Numbered from the stretch's first letter, positions 39,294 to 48,769 are shown. The stretch: 64,000 bases of DNA from Rhodococcus sp. Leaf278 (GCF_001426085.1 NZ_LMRR01000012.1:366268-430267); one strand, 5' to 3'. Program-made: numbers and translations. The notes: generated by a model from the sequence alone, not told the origin.

Positions 39294-41351
39294 TCAGACG
39301 GTGGCGAGTGCCGGATCGATTTCGGCCTCGGTCGGGGCGTTCTTACCCTTGATGAACTGCTTGGCCGAGACCACCAGGAACGCCGAGACGATGGTGCCGA
39401 CGGCCAGAGACACGATGAACCAGATCAAGTTTCCGATGGCGAAGAACACGAAGATTCCGCCGTGGGGCGCACTGAGCGTGACGTTGAAGCCCATGATCAT
39501 GGCACCGGTGACTGCGCCACCGGCCATCATCGAGGGGATGACGCGGAGTGGATCGGCCGCAGCGAACGGAATTGCGCCCTCGGAGATGAATGCTGCGCCG
39601 AGGAACCATGCAGCCTTGCCGTTCTCACGCTCGGCCTCGGTGAACAGACGCGAGCGAACGGTCGAGGCGAGTGCCATGGCCAGGGGCGGGACCATACCGG
39701 CAGCCATGACAGCGGCCATGATGCGCAGTGAGGCGGTGTCGGTGACCGACAGACCTGCAGTTGCGAATGCGTAGGCCGCCTTGTTGACCGGTCCGCCGAG
39801 GTCGAAGCACATCATCAGGCCGAGAATGATGCCGAGGATGATCACCGAGGAGCCGCTGAGGCCGTTGAGCCAGTTCGTCAGTCCGCTGGTGATGGCGGCG
39901 AGTGGCTTACCGAGCAGCAGGAACATGATGGCGCCGACGATGAGTGTGGCGAACAGCGGGATGATGACGACGGGCATCAGACCACGAAGCACCGCGGGGA
40001 TCTTCCACTTGCTGATCCACAGTGCGACGAAGCCTGCGATGAGACCACCGACGAGACCGCCGATGAAGCCGGCACCGACGAGTACCGCCACTGCACCTGC
40101 GGTGAAACCTGGAGCCAGACCTGGTCTGTCCGCGATGGCGTACGAGATGTAGCCCGCGAGCGCCGGGACCAGGAAGCTGAACGAGAGTGCGCCGATCTGG
40201 AACAGGACGGCACCGAGGTAGGCGAGGATGCCGCCGTCCGGCAGGGCGGTGAGCGAGTTGTTCACGACGATGTCTTCGGCGACATCCTTGATCTCGTAGC
40301 CACCGAGTAGGAAGCCGAGAGCAATCAGGAGGCCACCTGCAGCAACGAACGGAATCATGTAGCTGACGCCGGTCAGCAGGATCTGCCGAATGCGAGTGCC
40401 CCAGCCGAGTTCGCCGGCGGAGTCATTCGAACCCGCCGCAACCGCCGTGCCGCCGACGCGAGCCGCGTCCGGGTTCAGCGCTGCGCGCAGGGCTTCGGTG
40501 AGCATGACGTCGGGTTCGTTGATGGCGCGCTTGACGCCGGAGGAGATGACGGGCTTACCGGCGAATCGCTCGCGGCCCTTGACACCCACATCGGTGGCGA
40601 AGATGACGGCCTCGGCACCGGCGATGATTGCGGGGTCCAACGGCGTGCTGCCGCTCGATCCTTGGGTCTCGACGTGCACGGTGACTCCGGCACGCTCGCC
40701 GGCTGCAACGAGAGAATCGGCAGCCATGTAGGTGTGCGCAATTCCGGTGGGGCACGCCGTAACCGCGACGATGTGCTTCGGGGCCGACGCCTCTGCCGGG
40801 GTGGCGGCCGCGCTGTGCTTGGCGGTGGACACCGTAGCTGCCGAAGCCGTTGCTGCCGTAGCCGCTACGGCGGGCTTTGCTGCGGGGTTGATGACACCGT
40901 CGACGAGCGAGACGATCTCTGCTGCCGAGGACGCGTTGCGCAGCGAAGTGACGAACTCCGGCTTCACCAGTGCTCGCGCCAGGCTAGAGAGCAGTTTCAT
41001 GTGTGCCGAACCGGCACCGGCCGGAGCAGCGATCAGGAACACCAGATCTGCGGGGCCGTCGGGGGCCCCGAAATCGACCTTGGGGTTCAGGCGAGCGAAG
41101 CCGAGCGACGCGCTCGTCACCGACTCCGAACGGCAGTGCGGAATGGCGATGCCGCCGGGCAGGCCGGTGGCCGACTGTGCTTCGCGAGCGAGTGCTGCGT
41201 CGCGCAGGGCGTCGGTGTCGGTTGCGCGACCCGCAGCTGCCAGGACGCCTGCCAGGCGTTCGATGACGGCAGCTTTGGATTCGCCCAGATCGGCGTCGAG
41301 GAGGATCAGATCCTCGGCGATGATCGGCTGATCTTCGGTGGGGCTGGACAT
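39294..41351 (-). CDS. fruA: PTS fructose transporter, fused EIIABC
   Basis: This 685-residue fructose phosphotransferase imports fructose and releases fructose 1-phosphate. Domains in order are: EIIA (about 1-155) with phosphohistidine His72 in GIAIPHCRS; an Ala-rich linker; EIIB (about 193-290) with phosphocysteine Cys200 in VTACPTGIAHTYMAA; and the EIIC membrane channel (about 310-660) with GPVNKAAYAFATAG. All phosphotransfer residues are present. It follows fruK by 10 bases and precedes ptsH, so FruA, FruK and HPr are made together. Confidence 0.95.
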   Translation of the reverse strand: MSSPTEDQPIIAEDLILLDADLGESKAAVIERLAGVLAAAGRATDTDALRDAALAREAQSATGLPGGIAIPHCRSESVTSASLGFARLNPKVDFGAPDGPADLVFLIAAPAGAGSAHMKLLSSLARALVKPEFVTSLRNASSAAEIVSLVDGVINPAAKPAVAATAATASAATVSTAKHSAAATPAEASAPKHIVAVTACPTGIAHTYMAADSLVAAGERAGVTVHVETQGSSGSTPLDPAIIAGAEAVIFATDVGVKGRERFAGKPVISSGVKRAINEPDVMLTEALRAALNPDAARVGGTAVAAGSNDSAGELGWGTRIRQILLTGVSYMIPFVAAGGLLIALGFLLGGYEIKDVAEDIVVNNSLTALPDGGILAYLGAVLFQIGALSFSFLVPALAGYISYAIADRPGLAPGFTAGAVAVLVGAGFIGGLVGGLIAGFVALWISKWKIPAVLRGLMPVVIIPLFATLIVGAIMFLLLGKPLAAITSGLTNWLNGLSGSSVIILGIILGLMMCFDLGGPVNKAAYAFATAGLSVTDTASLRIMAAVMAAGMVPPLAMALASTVRSRLFTEAERENGKAAWFLGAAFISEGAIPFAAADPLRVIPSMMAGGAVTGAMIMGFNVTLSAPHGGIFVFFAIGNLIWFIVSLAVGTIVSAFLVVSAKQFIKGKNAPTEAEIDPALATV

Positions 41352-41361
41352 GTGAGGGCTC

Positions 41362-42372
41362 CTAGATACGGTTCGAAGAAGGGGAGAGCGTGGACGGGGT
41401 GACGGACGTGGAGATGTCGAGCGCGCGAACCGTCACCGATGTCGGGTGGGTCTGCTCGGGCAAGGGAAGCGTGGTGCCTGGAAGTGCGGTGGCGGCCGTT
41501 CCGTAGGCGACGGCGCGGCGAAGTTTGTCTGCGTCGGAGCAGTTTTCGGCATCGGCGAGGATGTAGCCGGCGAGCGAGGAATCACCTGCACCGACCGTAC
41601 TGACTGCGGTGATCGGGGGCGGGCTGGCGTACCAGGCACCGACGGGGGTCACCAATACGGCTCCGGCGCTGCCGAGCGTGGCCAGCACTGCGCCGACGCC
41701 TCGGCCGAGAAGGATCGAGCTGGCGGCGATTGCCGCAGTGGGGTCACCCTGTGCTGCAGCACTTTCCAGCTCCTCGGAATCGTACCCGGTCAGTTGGGCC
41801 AGCTCCTCGGAATTGGGTTTGATGAGGTCCGGTGCCGACGCCGGAAACGCTGCTGCGAGAGCAAGCAGGGGTTCGTCGGACGTGTCGACGGCGACCTTCG
41901 CAGAGGTGGCCCGCAGTGCAACCACGAGCTCGGCGTACCAGTCGACGGGCAGTCCGGGCGGGAGGGAACCCGACAGTACGACCCATTCGGCGTTCGTTGC
42001 GAGCGAGAGGATCCGCTGACGCAGCTCGGTGCGGGTCTGCTCCGACACCGTGGCCCCCGGCTCGTTGATCTTGGTGGTGGTACCACCTATTTCGCTGACC
42101 GTGATGTTGGTTCGGGCGGGCCCCGACGTCGGAACCGCAGAGTACTGCACTCCTTTCGCGTCCATCGCGTCGAGCAGTGGGTCGCCGACGTTTGCCGGGA
42201 GAACCGCCAACGCCTCGACTCCGGAGCCGCCGAGGACACGAGCGACGTTGACGCCCTTACCGCCCGGGTCGGTGGCCGACGTCGATGCCCGGTGCACGCC
42301 ACCGCGGACGAGCGGTGCGTCGAGTGTGACCGTGCGGTCCATACTCGGGTTGGCCGTGAGAGTGACCATCAT
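41362..42372 (-). CDS. fruK: 1-phosphofructokinase
   Basis: FruK phosphorylates fructose 1-phosphate to fructose 1,6-bisphosphate. The 336-residue PfkB-family sugar kinase begins MMVTLTANPSMDRTVTL, with DPGGKGVNVARVLGG substrate-binding segment, GSLPPGLP, and the C-terminal PfkB signature with catalytic Asp (STVGAGDSSLAGYI). Its ATG overlaps the fruR stop by four bases (ATGA), and fruA follows after 10 bases. The genes therefore form one coupled fruR-fruK-fruA-ptsH unit. Confidence 0.95.
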   Translation of the reverse strand: MMVTLTANPSMDRTVTLDAPLVRGGVHRASTSATDPGGKGVNVARVLGGSGVEALAVLPANVGDPLLDAMDAKGVQYSAVPTSGPARTNITVSEIGGTTTKINEPGATVSEQTRTELRQRILSLATNAEWVVLSGSLPPGLPVDWYAELVVALRATSAKVAVDTSDEPLLALAAAFPASAPDLIKPNSEELAQLTGYDSEELESAAAQGDPTAAIAASSILLGRGVGAVLATLGSAGAVLVTPVGAWYASPPPITAVSTVGAGDSSLAGYILADAENCSDADKLRRAVAYGTAATALPGTTLPLPEQTHPTSVTVRALDISTSVTPSTLSPSSNRI

Positions 42373-43136
42373 GCGATCACCACCTCGATTCCTTTGTCGC
42401 TGAGATTTTTACGGTCGATGTGCGTGATGTCGCTGTCGGTGACGATGACGTCGATGGACTCCACTCGGGCGAAACTCACTAGGTGCTCGCGGCCGATTTT
42501 CGACGAATCTGCCAGTACGACAACATGATTTGCGGCGTCGACCATCGCGCGCTTGACTGCGGCCTCGTCACTGTCCGGGGTGGACAGTCCGTGCCCGACG
42601 CTGATGGCGTTGGTGCCGATGAACGCGACGTCCACCCGCAGCCATTCGAGGGCTCGCAAGGCTTCGTCGCCGACGGCCGCCTGAGTGGTTCCGCGTACGC
42701 GTCCGCCGAGCAGACGAAGATTGATGCTCGGCATGGTTGCGGCCCGAGCGGCAATCGGCACCGAGTTTGTCACGAGCGTCAGCTCGCGATCGTGGGGTAG
42801 TAGCCCCGCCAGCCGGCCCGTGGTGGTGCCGGCGTCGAACACGGCGCTGCCGCCCACCGGCGGCAGGAAGGACAATGCCGCGGCTGCGATTGCGTCCTTC
42901 TGGTCTGCCCGAGTGAATTCGCGCTCGGAGACTCCGGGCTCGAGTGTGGTCAGTGTGGACGCGGGTACTGCTCCACCGTGGACGCGGCGCACGACTCCCA
43001 TGCGGTCGAGAGTGGCGAGGTCGCGTCGCACGGTTTCGGTGGTGACGCCGTACGTGGCAGAAAGATCGTTGACGGAGACGCGGCCGTGCGTACTGATCAG
43101 TTCGGCAATCGCGTGCTGTCGTTCTTCGGCGTACAC
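42369..43136 (-). CDS. fruR: DeoR-family regulator of the fructose PTS operon
   Basis: This 255-residue regulator has an N-terminal DeoR winged helix-turn-helix (RVSVNDLSATYGVTTETVRRDL, residues 19-40, then VVRRVHGGAV) and a C-terminal sugar-phosphate sensor domain (DAGTTTGRLAGLL, GTNAIS, ADSSKIG). Fructose 1-phosphate is the likely ligand by analogy. GTG 43136 is chosen over an upstream in-frame ATG because a perfect AAGGAG ribosome site sits at the right distance, and the first residues (VYAEERQHAI) match the family start. It likely represses its own operon and the divergent ptsI; TGTTG repeats lie in the gap. Confidence 0.92.
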   Translation of the reverse strand: MYAEERQHAIAELISTHGRVSVNDLSATYGVTTETVRRDLATLDRMGVVRRVHGGAVPASTLTTLEPGVSEREFTRADQKDAIAAAALSFLPPVGGSAVFDAGTTTGRLAGLLPHDRELTLVTNSVPIAARAATMPSINLRLLGGRVRGTTQAAVGDEALRALEWLRVDVAFIGTNAISVGHGLSTPDSDEAAVKRAMVDAANHVVVLADSSKIGREHLVSFARVESIDVIVTDSDITHIDRKNLSDKGIEVVIA

Positions 43137-43157
43137 CTGCGTCTCCTTCCCGGTTGA

Positions 43158-43192
43158 TGTTGCTTTATGTTGTTTTACGCCCGTGTGTGTTG
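43158..43192. promoter_or_regulatory. Phased TGTTG repeats, likely FruR operator
   Basis: TGTTG occurs at 43158, 43168 and 43188, spaced 10 and 20 bases, so all lie on one face of the helix between fruR and ptsI. The last copy overlaps the ptsI -35 element. DeoR-type repressors bind such short repeats. Confidence 0.55.
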
Positions 43193-43217
43193 ACATGTCA
43201 AGGCTTTGGAGTAATCT
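43190..43217 (+). promoter_or_regulatory. ptsI promoter
   Basis: TTGACA (43190-43195) and TAATCT (43212-43217) are 16 bases apart, a strong sigma70-type promoter reading toward ptsI with a leader of about 85 bases. Confidence 0.7.
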
Positions 43218-43307
43218 CGGTCACAACACAGGTAAGCAATTGAGTTCGCCACAGCTCGCCGAACAGTACGAAGACCTTTTGTTCACGCAGGATTCGAGGA
43301 GGACCAC

Positions 43308-45038
43308 ATGACGGGATCGGTTAGCACCGCGTCGACCGGACACGCAGACACGACAGTCGATGCTGCCGGAACCGGAGCAGCGGAGACGACACTGCGCGGG
43401 ACGCCCGTGGTGCCCGGTGTCGGATACGGTCCCGTCATTCGCCCCGGTGCCCGTCCGTCCATTCCGGCCGACACCGGCGAGGTGGCCGAGGCCGATCGGG
43501 AGTCCGAGAAGGCCGTGTTCGATGCCGCAGCGAATGCCGTCGCCGCTCGACTGCGCGGTCGTGCGGAGCTCGCGACGGGAGCGGCGTCGGAGGTTCTGTC
43601 GGCAAATGCTGCAATGGCGACCGATCGCGGATGGCTCGGTGCCGCTCGCTCCGCGATCGCCAAGGGCAGTTCCGCCGTCACTGCGACGGCCGCGGCCACC
43701 GAGAAGTTCGCCGCCATGTTCACCCAGCTCGGCGGTCTGATGGCCGAGCGAGTGACCGACCTACGCGACATCCGCGACCGCGTGATCGCCGAGATCCTGG
43801 GTGTTCCGGAGCCCGGTGTTCCCGTCCCGGCCGAGCCGTCGATCCTGTTCGCCGATGACCTGGCTCCGGCCGACACCGCGGGCCTCGACCCCACCCTGAT
43901 CGTCGGACTTGCGACCTCACTCGGGGGTCCGACCAGCCACACCGCGATCATTGCCCGCCAGCTCGGTATCCCGTGCATCGTCGCCGTGGCAGGCCTCGAC
44001 GACGTCGCAGCAGGCACGAACGCATCTGTCGACGGAACCAGCGGCCGCATCGACCTCGAACCCGACGCCGACGCGGCCCGCTCTGCGGTGGTCTCCGCCC
44101 GCGACGAACTCGACAGAGTGTCGCAGTGGGTCGGCCCCGGCAGGACTGCCGACGGGCACGCGGTCGACATCCTCGCCAATGTGCAGGACGGGGCCGGTGC
44201 CCGTGCGGCGCGATCGAGTGCGGCGGACGGTGTCGGTCTGTTCCGCACCGAACTGTGCTTCCTGGATCGCGATTCCGAACCCACTGTCGACGAGCAGGCC
44301 GAGATCTACGCCCAGGTGCTCGACGCCTTCGAGGGCAAGAAGGTCGTCGTGCGCACCCTCGACGCCGGTTCGGACAAGCCGCTGAGGTTCGCCACCCATC
44401 CCGACGAGGCCAACCCGGCCCTGGGCATTCGTGGCATCCGCATCGCCGAAGCCGACCGCGGGATTCTGTATCGCCAGCTCGACGGGATCGCCGCCGCCGC
44501 GAAGGCGACCGACTCCTCCCCGTGGGTGATGGCCCCGATGATCGCGACCGCGCAGGAAGCGAAGGACTTCGCCGCCGACGTTCGTGAGCGTGGGCTGACG
44601 CCCGGCGTGATGATCGAGGTGCCCGCTGCGGCACTGCTCGCCGAACACATCCTCGAGCACGTGGACTTTCTGTCCATCGGCACCAACGATCTGGCTCAGT
44701 ACACGATGGCCGCAGACCGCATGTCTGCTCAGCTCGCCGGTCTGACCGATCCGTGGCAGCCTGCGGTATTGGCTCTGGTAGCGCACACTGCTGCCGCCGG
44801 TGCCAAGGCCGGTAAGCCGGTCGGAGTCTGCGGCGAGGCCGCGGCCGATCCGCTACTGGCCTGCGTGCTGGTCGGACTCGGCATCACCTCCCTGTCTGCT
44901 GCGTCGGCGGCCGTCGCGCACGTGGGTTCCAAGCTGGCCACGGTGACGCTCGATCAGTGCAAGGCCGCAGCTGCGGCTGCGCTGAAGACCGACAGCACTG
45001 CCGCCGCCCGAGAGGCAGTGAGCGCGATCCTCGGCTGA
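43308..45038 (+). CDS. ptsI: PTS enzyme I (phosphoenolpyruvate-protein phosphotransferase)
   Basis: Enzyme I takes phosphate from phosphoenolpyruvate and gives it to HPr. The 576-residue protein has a Thr/Ala-rich N-terminal extension of about 28 residues, the HPr-binding helical domain, phosphohistidine His211 in SLGGPTSHTAIIAR, and the C-terminal PEP barrel with LFRTELCFL, MIEVPAAALLAEH and the catalytic Cys in VGVCGEAAADP. A GAGGAGG ribosome site lies five bases before ATG 43308. It is divergent from fruR and provides the general PTS component for FruA. Confidence 0.96.
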   Translation: MTGSVSTASTGHADTTVDAAGTGAAETTLRGTPVVPGVGYGPVIRPGARPSIPADTGEVAEADRESEKAVFDAAANAVAARLRGRAELATGAASEVLSANAAMATDRGWLGAARSAIAKGSSAVTATAAATEKFAAMFTQLGGLMAERVTDLRDIRDRVIAEILGVPEPGVPVPAEPSILFADDLAPADTAGLDPTLIVGLATSLGGPTSHTAIIARQLGIPCIVAVAGLDDVAAGTNASVDGTSGRIDLEPDADAARSAVVSARDELDRVSQWVGPGRTADGHAVDILANVQDGAGARAARSSAADGVGLFRTELCFLDRDSEPTVDEQAEIYAQVLDAFEGKKVVVRTLDAGSDKPLRFATHPDEANPALGIRGIRIAEADRGILYRQLDGIAAAAKATDSSPWVMAPMIATAQEAKDFAADVRERGLTPGVMIEVPAAALLAEHILEHVDFLSIGTNDLAQYTMAADRMSAQLAGLTDPWQPAVLALVAHTAAAGAKAGKPVGVCGEAAADPLLACVLVGLGITSLSAASAAVAHVGSKLATVTLDQCKAAAAAALKTDSTAAAREAVSAILG

Positions 45039-45058
45039 CGCAATAGTCTTTTCCCATC

Positions 45059-46330
45059 ATGAGAAATCTGGGTTGGACGCTGCACGGAAACGGAAGAACC
45101 GTCGAGGCCGGGGCGGTGGTGGCACCGGACGAGCGGCTGTCGTGGCCGCGCACCATCGGTATCGGGATGCAGCACGTCGTCGCCATGTTCGGTGCAACGC
45201 TGCTCGTTCCGACGATCACCGGCTTCCCGGTCTCCACGACGCTGTTGTTCTCGGGCATCGGAACGGTGCTGTTTCTCGTCATCACCAGAGGCCGCGTGCC
45301 CAGCTACCTGGGTTCGTCCTTCGCATTCCTGGCTCCACTCGGTGCCACCCAGGCCAGCGGCCCGGCCGCGCAACTCGGCGCCGTGCTGTGTGTCGGTGTC
45401 GTGCTTGCGGCCATCGGCTTCGTGGTCAAGTTCGCCGGTCGGCGAGTGCTGGACGCCGCGATGCCGCCGGTGGTGACCGGCGCAGTGGTCGTGTTGATCG
45501 GGCTCAATCTGGCTCCCGCCGCAACGACGTCGTTCGAGGCGCAGCCCTTGATCGCTGCCGTGACGCTGGTTGCCATTCTGCTGGCCACAGCCGTGGGGCC
45601 CGGACTGCTGGGTCGGCTCGGGATTCTGCTCGGCGTCGTGGTCGGCTGGGTCTTTGCGGCCGTCACCGGGGGAATTTCGCAACTACGCCTGGATGCCTTG
45701 AGCGCCGCGAGCTGGATCGGCTTGCCCGAGTTTCGTGGACCGTCGTTCGAGCTGTCGGTGATCCTGGTGGCATTGCCGGTGGTGATCGTCCTCGTGGCCG
45801 AGAACGTCGGACACGTGAAAGCCGTCGCGGCGATGACCGGAAAGAACCTCGACGATGTGGCCGGTGACGCGCTGATCGCCGACGGGTTGGCGACCACCCT
45901 GGCCGGTGCCGCCGGCGGCTCGGGTACCACCACGTACGCGGAGAACATCGGGGTCATGGCCGCCACCCGCGTCTACTCCACGGCCGCGTACTGGGTCGCG
46001 GCCTTCACCGCGATCGTGCTCGCGTTCTCGCCGAAGTTCGGCGCCCTCATCTTCACCGTTCCCGATGGGGTCATCGGCGGGGCAACACTGGTTCTGTACG
46101 GACTCATCGGGCTGCTGGGCGTTCGCATCTGGACCGACGCCAAGGTGGACTTCGCAGATCCGGTCAACCTGATCGTCGTTGCCGCGGCACTGGTCGCGGG
46201 TATCGGCGACCTCACGCTGTCGGTCGGTTCGGTCGAACTCGGCGGAATCGCGTGGGGTTCGCTCGGCATTCTGGTCGGTTATCCGATCGTTTCGGCGCTC
46301 GCGAAAAGTACCGCGGCTCGGCGGACGTAG
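45059..46330 (+). CDS. Uracil permease (NCS2 family)
   Basis: This 423-residue permease of the uracil/xanthine (NCS2) family has about 12-14 membrane helices. It shows the N-terminal GIGMQHVVAMFGATLLVP, the substrate-binding AENVGHVKAVAAMTGKNL and the GSGTTTYAENIGVMAATRVYS segment typical of UraA, so uracil is the probable substrate. A TAGTCT hexamer lies nine bases before the ATG. It follows ptsI by 20 bases in the same direction. The name uraA would be an inference. Confidence 0.88.
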   Translation: MRNLGWTLHGNGRTVEAGAVVAPDERLSWPRTIGIGMQHVVAMFGATLLVPTITGFPVSTTLLFSGIGTVLFLVITRGRVPSYLGSSFAFLAPLGATQASGPAAQLGAVLCVGVVLAAIGFVVKFAGRRVLDAAMPPVVTGAVVVLIGLNLAPAATTSFEAQPLIAAVTLVAILLATAVGPGLLGRLGILLGVVVGWVFAAVTGGISQLRLDALSAASWIGLPEFRGPSFELSVILVALPVVIVLVAENVGHVKAVAAMTGKNLDDVAGDALIADGLATTLAGAAGGSGTTTYAENIGVMAATRVYSTAAYWVAAFTAIVLAFSPKFGALIFTVPDGVIGGATLVLYGLIGLLGVRIWTDAKVDFADPVNLIVVAAALVAGIGDLTLSVGSVELGGIAWGSLGILVGYPIVSALAKSTAARRT

Positions 46331-46483
46331 CGGGGGCGGTCACGGATCGCGCACGTTTTGGTCATCGACCCCCGGTGCACCGCGAAAGTAGTCTTGAACG
46401 GTGACGTCAGTCGCACCGACGACCGCGCTGTGACACCCCTTTCTCGCGGTCGACGACGGTGCGCACCGAACAAGGAGATCTGC

Positions 46484-47626
46484 GTGGAACGCACACTTTT
46501 CGAGCCCGAGCACGAACTGTTCCGGGAGTCGTACCGGAAGTTTCTCGAACAGCACGTAGCCCCCAATCACGCGAAGTGGGAAGAGCAGAACATCGTCGAC
46601 CGCGGCGTCTGGGTCGAGGCCGGCAAGCAGGGCTTCCTCGGAACGGCCGCACCGGAGGAGTTCGGTGGCGGTGGCGTCAAGGACTTCCGCTACAACGCAA
46701 TCGTCACCGAGGAAACCACCCGCGGCGGCTACAGCGGCATCGGCTTCACCCTGCACAACGACGTCGTCGCGCCGTACTTCATCGAGTTGGCGAACGACGA
46801 ACAGAAGCAGCGCTGGCTCCCCGGATTCTGCTCGGGTGAGCTGATCACCGCGATCGCCATGACCGAGCCGGGCACCGGAAGCGACCTGCAAGGCATCAAG
46901 ACCAAGGCCGTTCGCGACGGCGACGACTGGGTACTGAACGGATCGAAGACGTTCATTACCAACGGAATCAACGCCGATCTGATCATCGTCGTGGCGTGCA
47001 CCGACCCCGAGAAGGGTGCCCAGGGCTTCAGCCTGCTGGTCGTGGAGCGCGACATGCCAGGTTTCGAGCGCGGCCGCAATCTCGACAAGATCGGTATGAA
47101 GGCCCAGGACACCGCCGAACTCAGCTTCACGGACGTTCGCGTGCCCGCAGCCAATCTGCTCGGTGAAGAAGGCATGGGCTTCATCTACCTCATGCAGAAT
47201 CTTCCGCAGGAACGGCTCTCGATCGCTGTTGTCGCCGCCGCGGCCATGGAATCGGCCCTGGACATGACCATCCAGTACTGCCGAGATCGCAAGGCCTTCG
47301 GTAAGTCGATCGGCAAGTTCCAGAACACCCGCTTCGTGTTGGCGGAGTTGGCCACCGAAACCACCGCCACCCGCATCATGGTCGACAAGTTCATCGAACT
47401 GCTCAACGATGGCAAGTTGACCGTGCAGGAAGCCGCCATGGCGAAATGGTGGACCACCGAGAACCAGGTCAAGCTGATCGACCGGTGCCTGCAGTTGCAC
47501 GGCGGCTACGGCTACATGAAGGAATATCCGATCGCCAAGGCCTACATGGATTCTCGGGTGCAGACCATCTACGGTGGCACGACCGAAATCATGAAAGAGA
47601 TCATCGGCCGCGGATTGAATCTATGA
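46484..47626 (+). CDS. Acyl-CoA dehydrogenase
   Basis: This 380-residue FAD enzyme introduces a trans-2 double bond into an acyl-CoA. It has the N-terminal helical domain, the FAD/substrate signature AMTEPGTGSDLQGIKT, the middle beta domain with GSKTFITNGINADLIIVVA, and the C-terminal helical domain with QLHGGYGYMKEYPIAKAYMD and a TIYGGTTEIMKEIIGR end. GTG 46484 has an AAGGAG ribosome site eight bases upstream; the frame open before it is not used. Chain-length specificity is unknown (medium/long-chain-like). A hairpin terminator follows. Confidence 0.9.
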   Translation: MERTLFEPEHELFRESYRKFLEQHVAPNHAKWEEQNIVDRGVWVEAGKQGFLGTAAPEEFGGGGVKDFRYNAIVTEETTRGGYSGIGFTLHNDVVAPYFIELANDEQKQRWLPGFCSGELITAIAMTEPGTGSDLQGIKTKAVRDGDDWVLNGSKTFITNGINADLIIVVACTDPEKGAQGFSLLVVERDMPGFERGRNLDKIGMKAQDTAELSFTDVRVPAANLLGEEGMGFIYLMQNLPQERLSIAVVAAAAMESALDMTIQYCRDRKAFGKSIGKFQNTRFVLAELATETTATRIMVDKFIELLNDGKLTVQEAAMAKWWTTENQVKLIDRCLQLHGGYGYMKEYPIAKAYMDSRVQTIYGGTTEIMKEIIGRGLNL

Positions 47627-47648
47627 TCCGCTGATCCGAAAAACGACG

Positions 47649-47680
47649 AGGGCCGCAGCACACTGTGCTGCGGCCCTTCG
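47649..47680. terminator. Terminator between acyl-CoA dehydrogenase and lexA
   Basis: A perfect 12-base stem (47650-47661, GGGCCGCAGCAC, with 47665-47676) and three-base loop are followed by a short T-rich tail. It lies between convergent genes and can act both ways. Confidence 0.85.
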
Positions 47681-47697
47681 CGTTTCGGTGCTGTTCT

Positions 47698-48513
47698 CTA
47701 CAGCTTGCGCATCACGGTGACGACCTTGCCGAGGATGGCAGCGTTGTTTCCCGGAATCGGCTCGAACAGCGGGTTGTGCGGCAGCAGCCACACCTCGCCC
47801 TTCGACCGCTTGAACGTCTTGACGGTCGCTTCACCGTCGATCATCGCCGCCACGATGTCTCCGTTGTCTGCCACGGATTGCTGACGAACCACCACCCAGT
47901 CGCCGTCACAGATGGCTGCATCGATCATCGACTCGCCGACGACCTTGAGCAGGAACAGCGAACCCTGACCGACCAGCTCGCGGGGGAGCGGAAACACGTC
48001 CTCGACGGCTTCCTCGGCCAGGATCGGTCCACCGGCGGCAATTCGTCCCAGAACCGGCACGAACGTCGGCGTCGGCAAGCGATCCTGTTCCTCGGACGAT
48101 CCGTCGACCGCGGCAGCAGCCTGATCGGCCTGTACCTCGTCGAGTCCGCGGACGTCGACCGCGCGAGGGCGGTTGGCGTCGCGCCGCAGGAATCCTTTTC
48201 GCTCCAGAGTGCGCAACTGATGGGCAACGGACGACGTCGACGTCAGGCCGACGGCATCACCGATCTCACGAATGCTGGGCGGGTAGCCGCGCTCGGTCAC
48301 CGAAGCTCGGATGACCTCGAGCACCTTTCGCTGTCGCTCCGTCAGGCCGGCGCTGATGTCGGTGCCGACTTCCATGGCCTTGGGCGTCGGTTCCGCGGCA
48401 GGCTTCCCTGCGGCGGCCTTCGTAGGCACGGACGTGGTCGCCTTGGAACCGGTCGTCTTGGAACCCGTCGTCTTGGAACCCATGGTCGACCTCGTCGAGG
48501 TCTGGTCCTTCAT
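47698..48513 (-). CDS. lexA: LexA SOS repressor
   Basis: LexA represses SOS genes and cleaves itself when bound to RecA filaments. The 271-residue protein has a winged helix ([29 protein letters not shown], residues 57-85), the cleavage site Ala160-Gly161 in [11 protein letters not shown], catalytic Ser195 (VVGESMID) and Lys232 ([10 protein letters not shown]). ATG 48513 gives a 56-residue polar extension with GSKTT repeats, longer than in mycobacteria; in-frame ATG codons at residues 11 and 47 are alternative starts. A LexA box lies in its promoter, so it is autoregulated. Confidence 0.95.
   Translation of the reverse strand: MKDQTSTRSTMGSKTTGSKTTGSKATTSVPTKAAAGKPAAEPTPKAMEVGTDISAGLTERQRKVLEVIRASVTERGYPPSIREIGDAVGLTSTSSVAHQLRTLERKGFLRRDANRPRAVDVRGLDEVQADQAAAAVDGSSEEQDRLPTPTFVPVLGRIAAGGPILAEEAVEDVFPLPRELVGQGSLFLLKVVGESMIDAAICDGDWVVVRQQSVADNGDIVAAMIDGEATVKTFKRSKGEVWLLPHNPLFEPIPGNNAAILGKVVTVMRKL
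48436..48480 (-). repeat. 15-bp tandem repeats in the 5' end of lexA
   Basis: TTGGAACC recurs with an exact 15-base period (48443, 48458, 48473) in three near-identical units. They encode the [15 protein letters not shown] repeats of the LexA tail. The repeat may vary between strains. Confidence 0.85.
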
Positions 48514-48616
48514 GCTGTCGGCCTCCTGCTGATGTCCTGGATCCGGTCTGCGTGGTTCGGTCTGCGCGGACTGGAGTTGATGGTGTCGACTCGTGTGGCG
48601 TGTGGTTTCTGACACG

Positions 48617-48657
48617 AATCTAGCGTGTATCAGCTGTTGAATCAAACATCTGTTCGA
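48617..48657 (-). promoter_or_regulatory. lexA promoter with LexA (SOS) box
   Basis: On the minus strand TTGATT (48645-48640) and TAGATT (48622-48617) are 17 bases apart. The SOS box TCGAACAGATGTTTGA (48657-48642, two mismatches to the palindrome) overlaps the -35. The same box may control the divergent gene at 48770. Confidence 0.8.
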
Positions 48658-48769
48658 CTCGTGTCGCGTTTTCTGCAGACTTTGTCGGAGGCTCGTGATA
48701 GAACTTCGAACAAGCGTCCATCGAACGCCTGATCGAACAATCGATCCAACGAGCGAAGACGAGGTTCCG

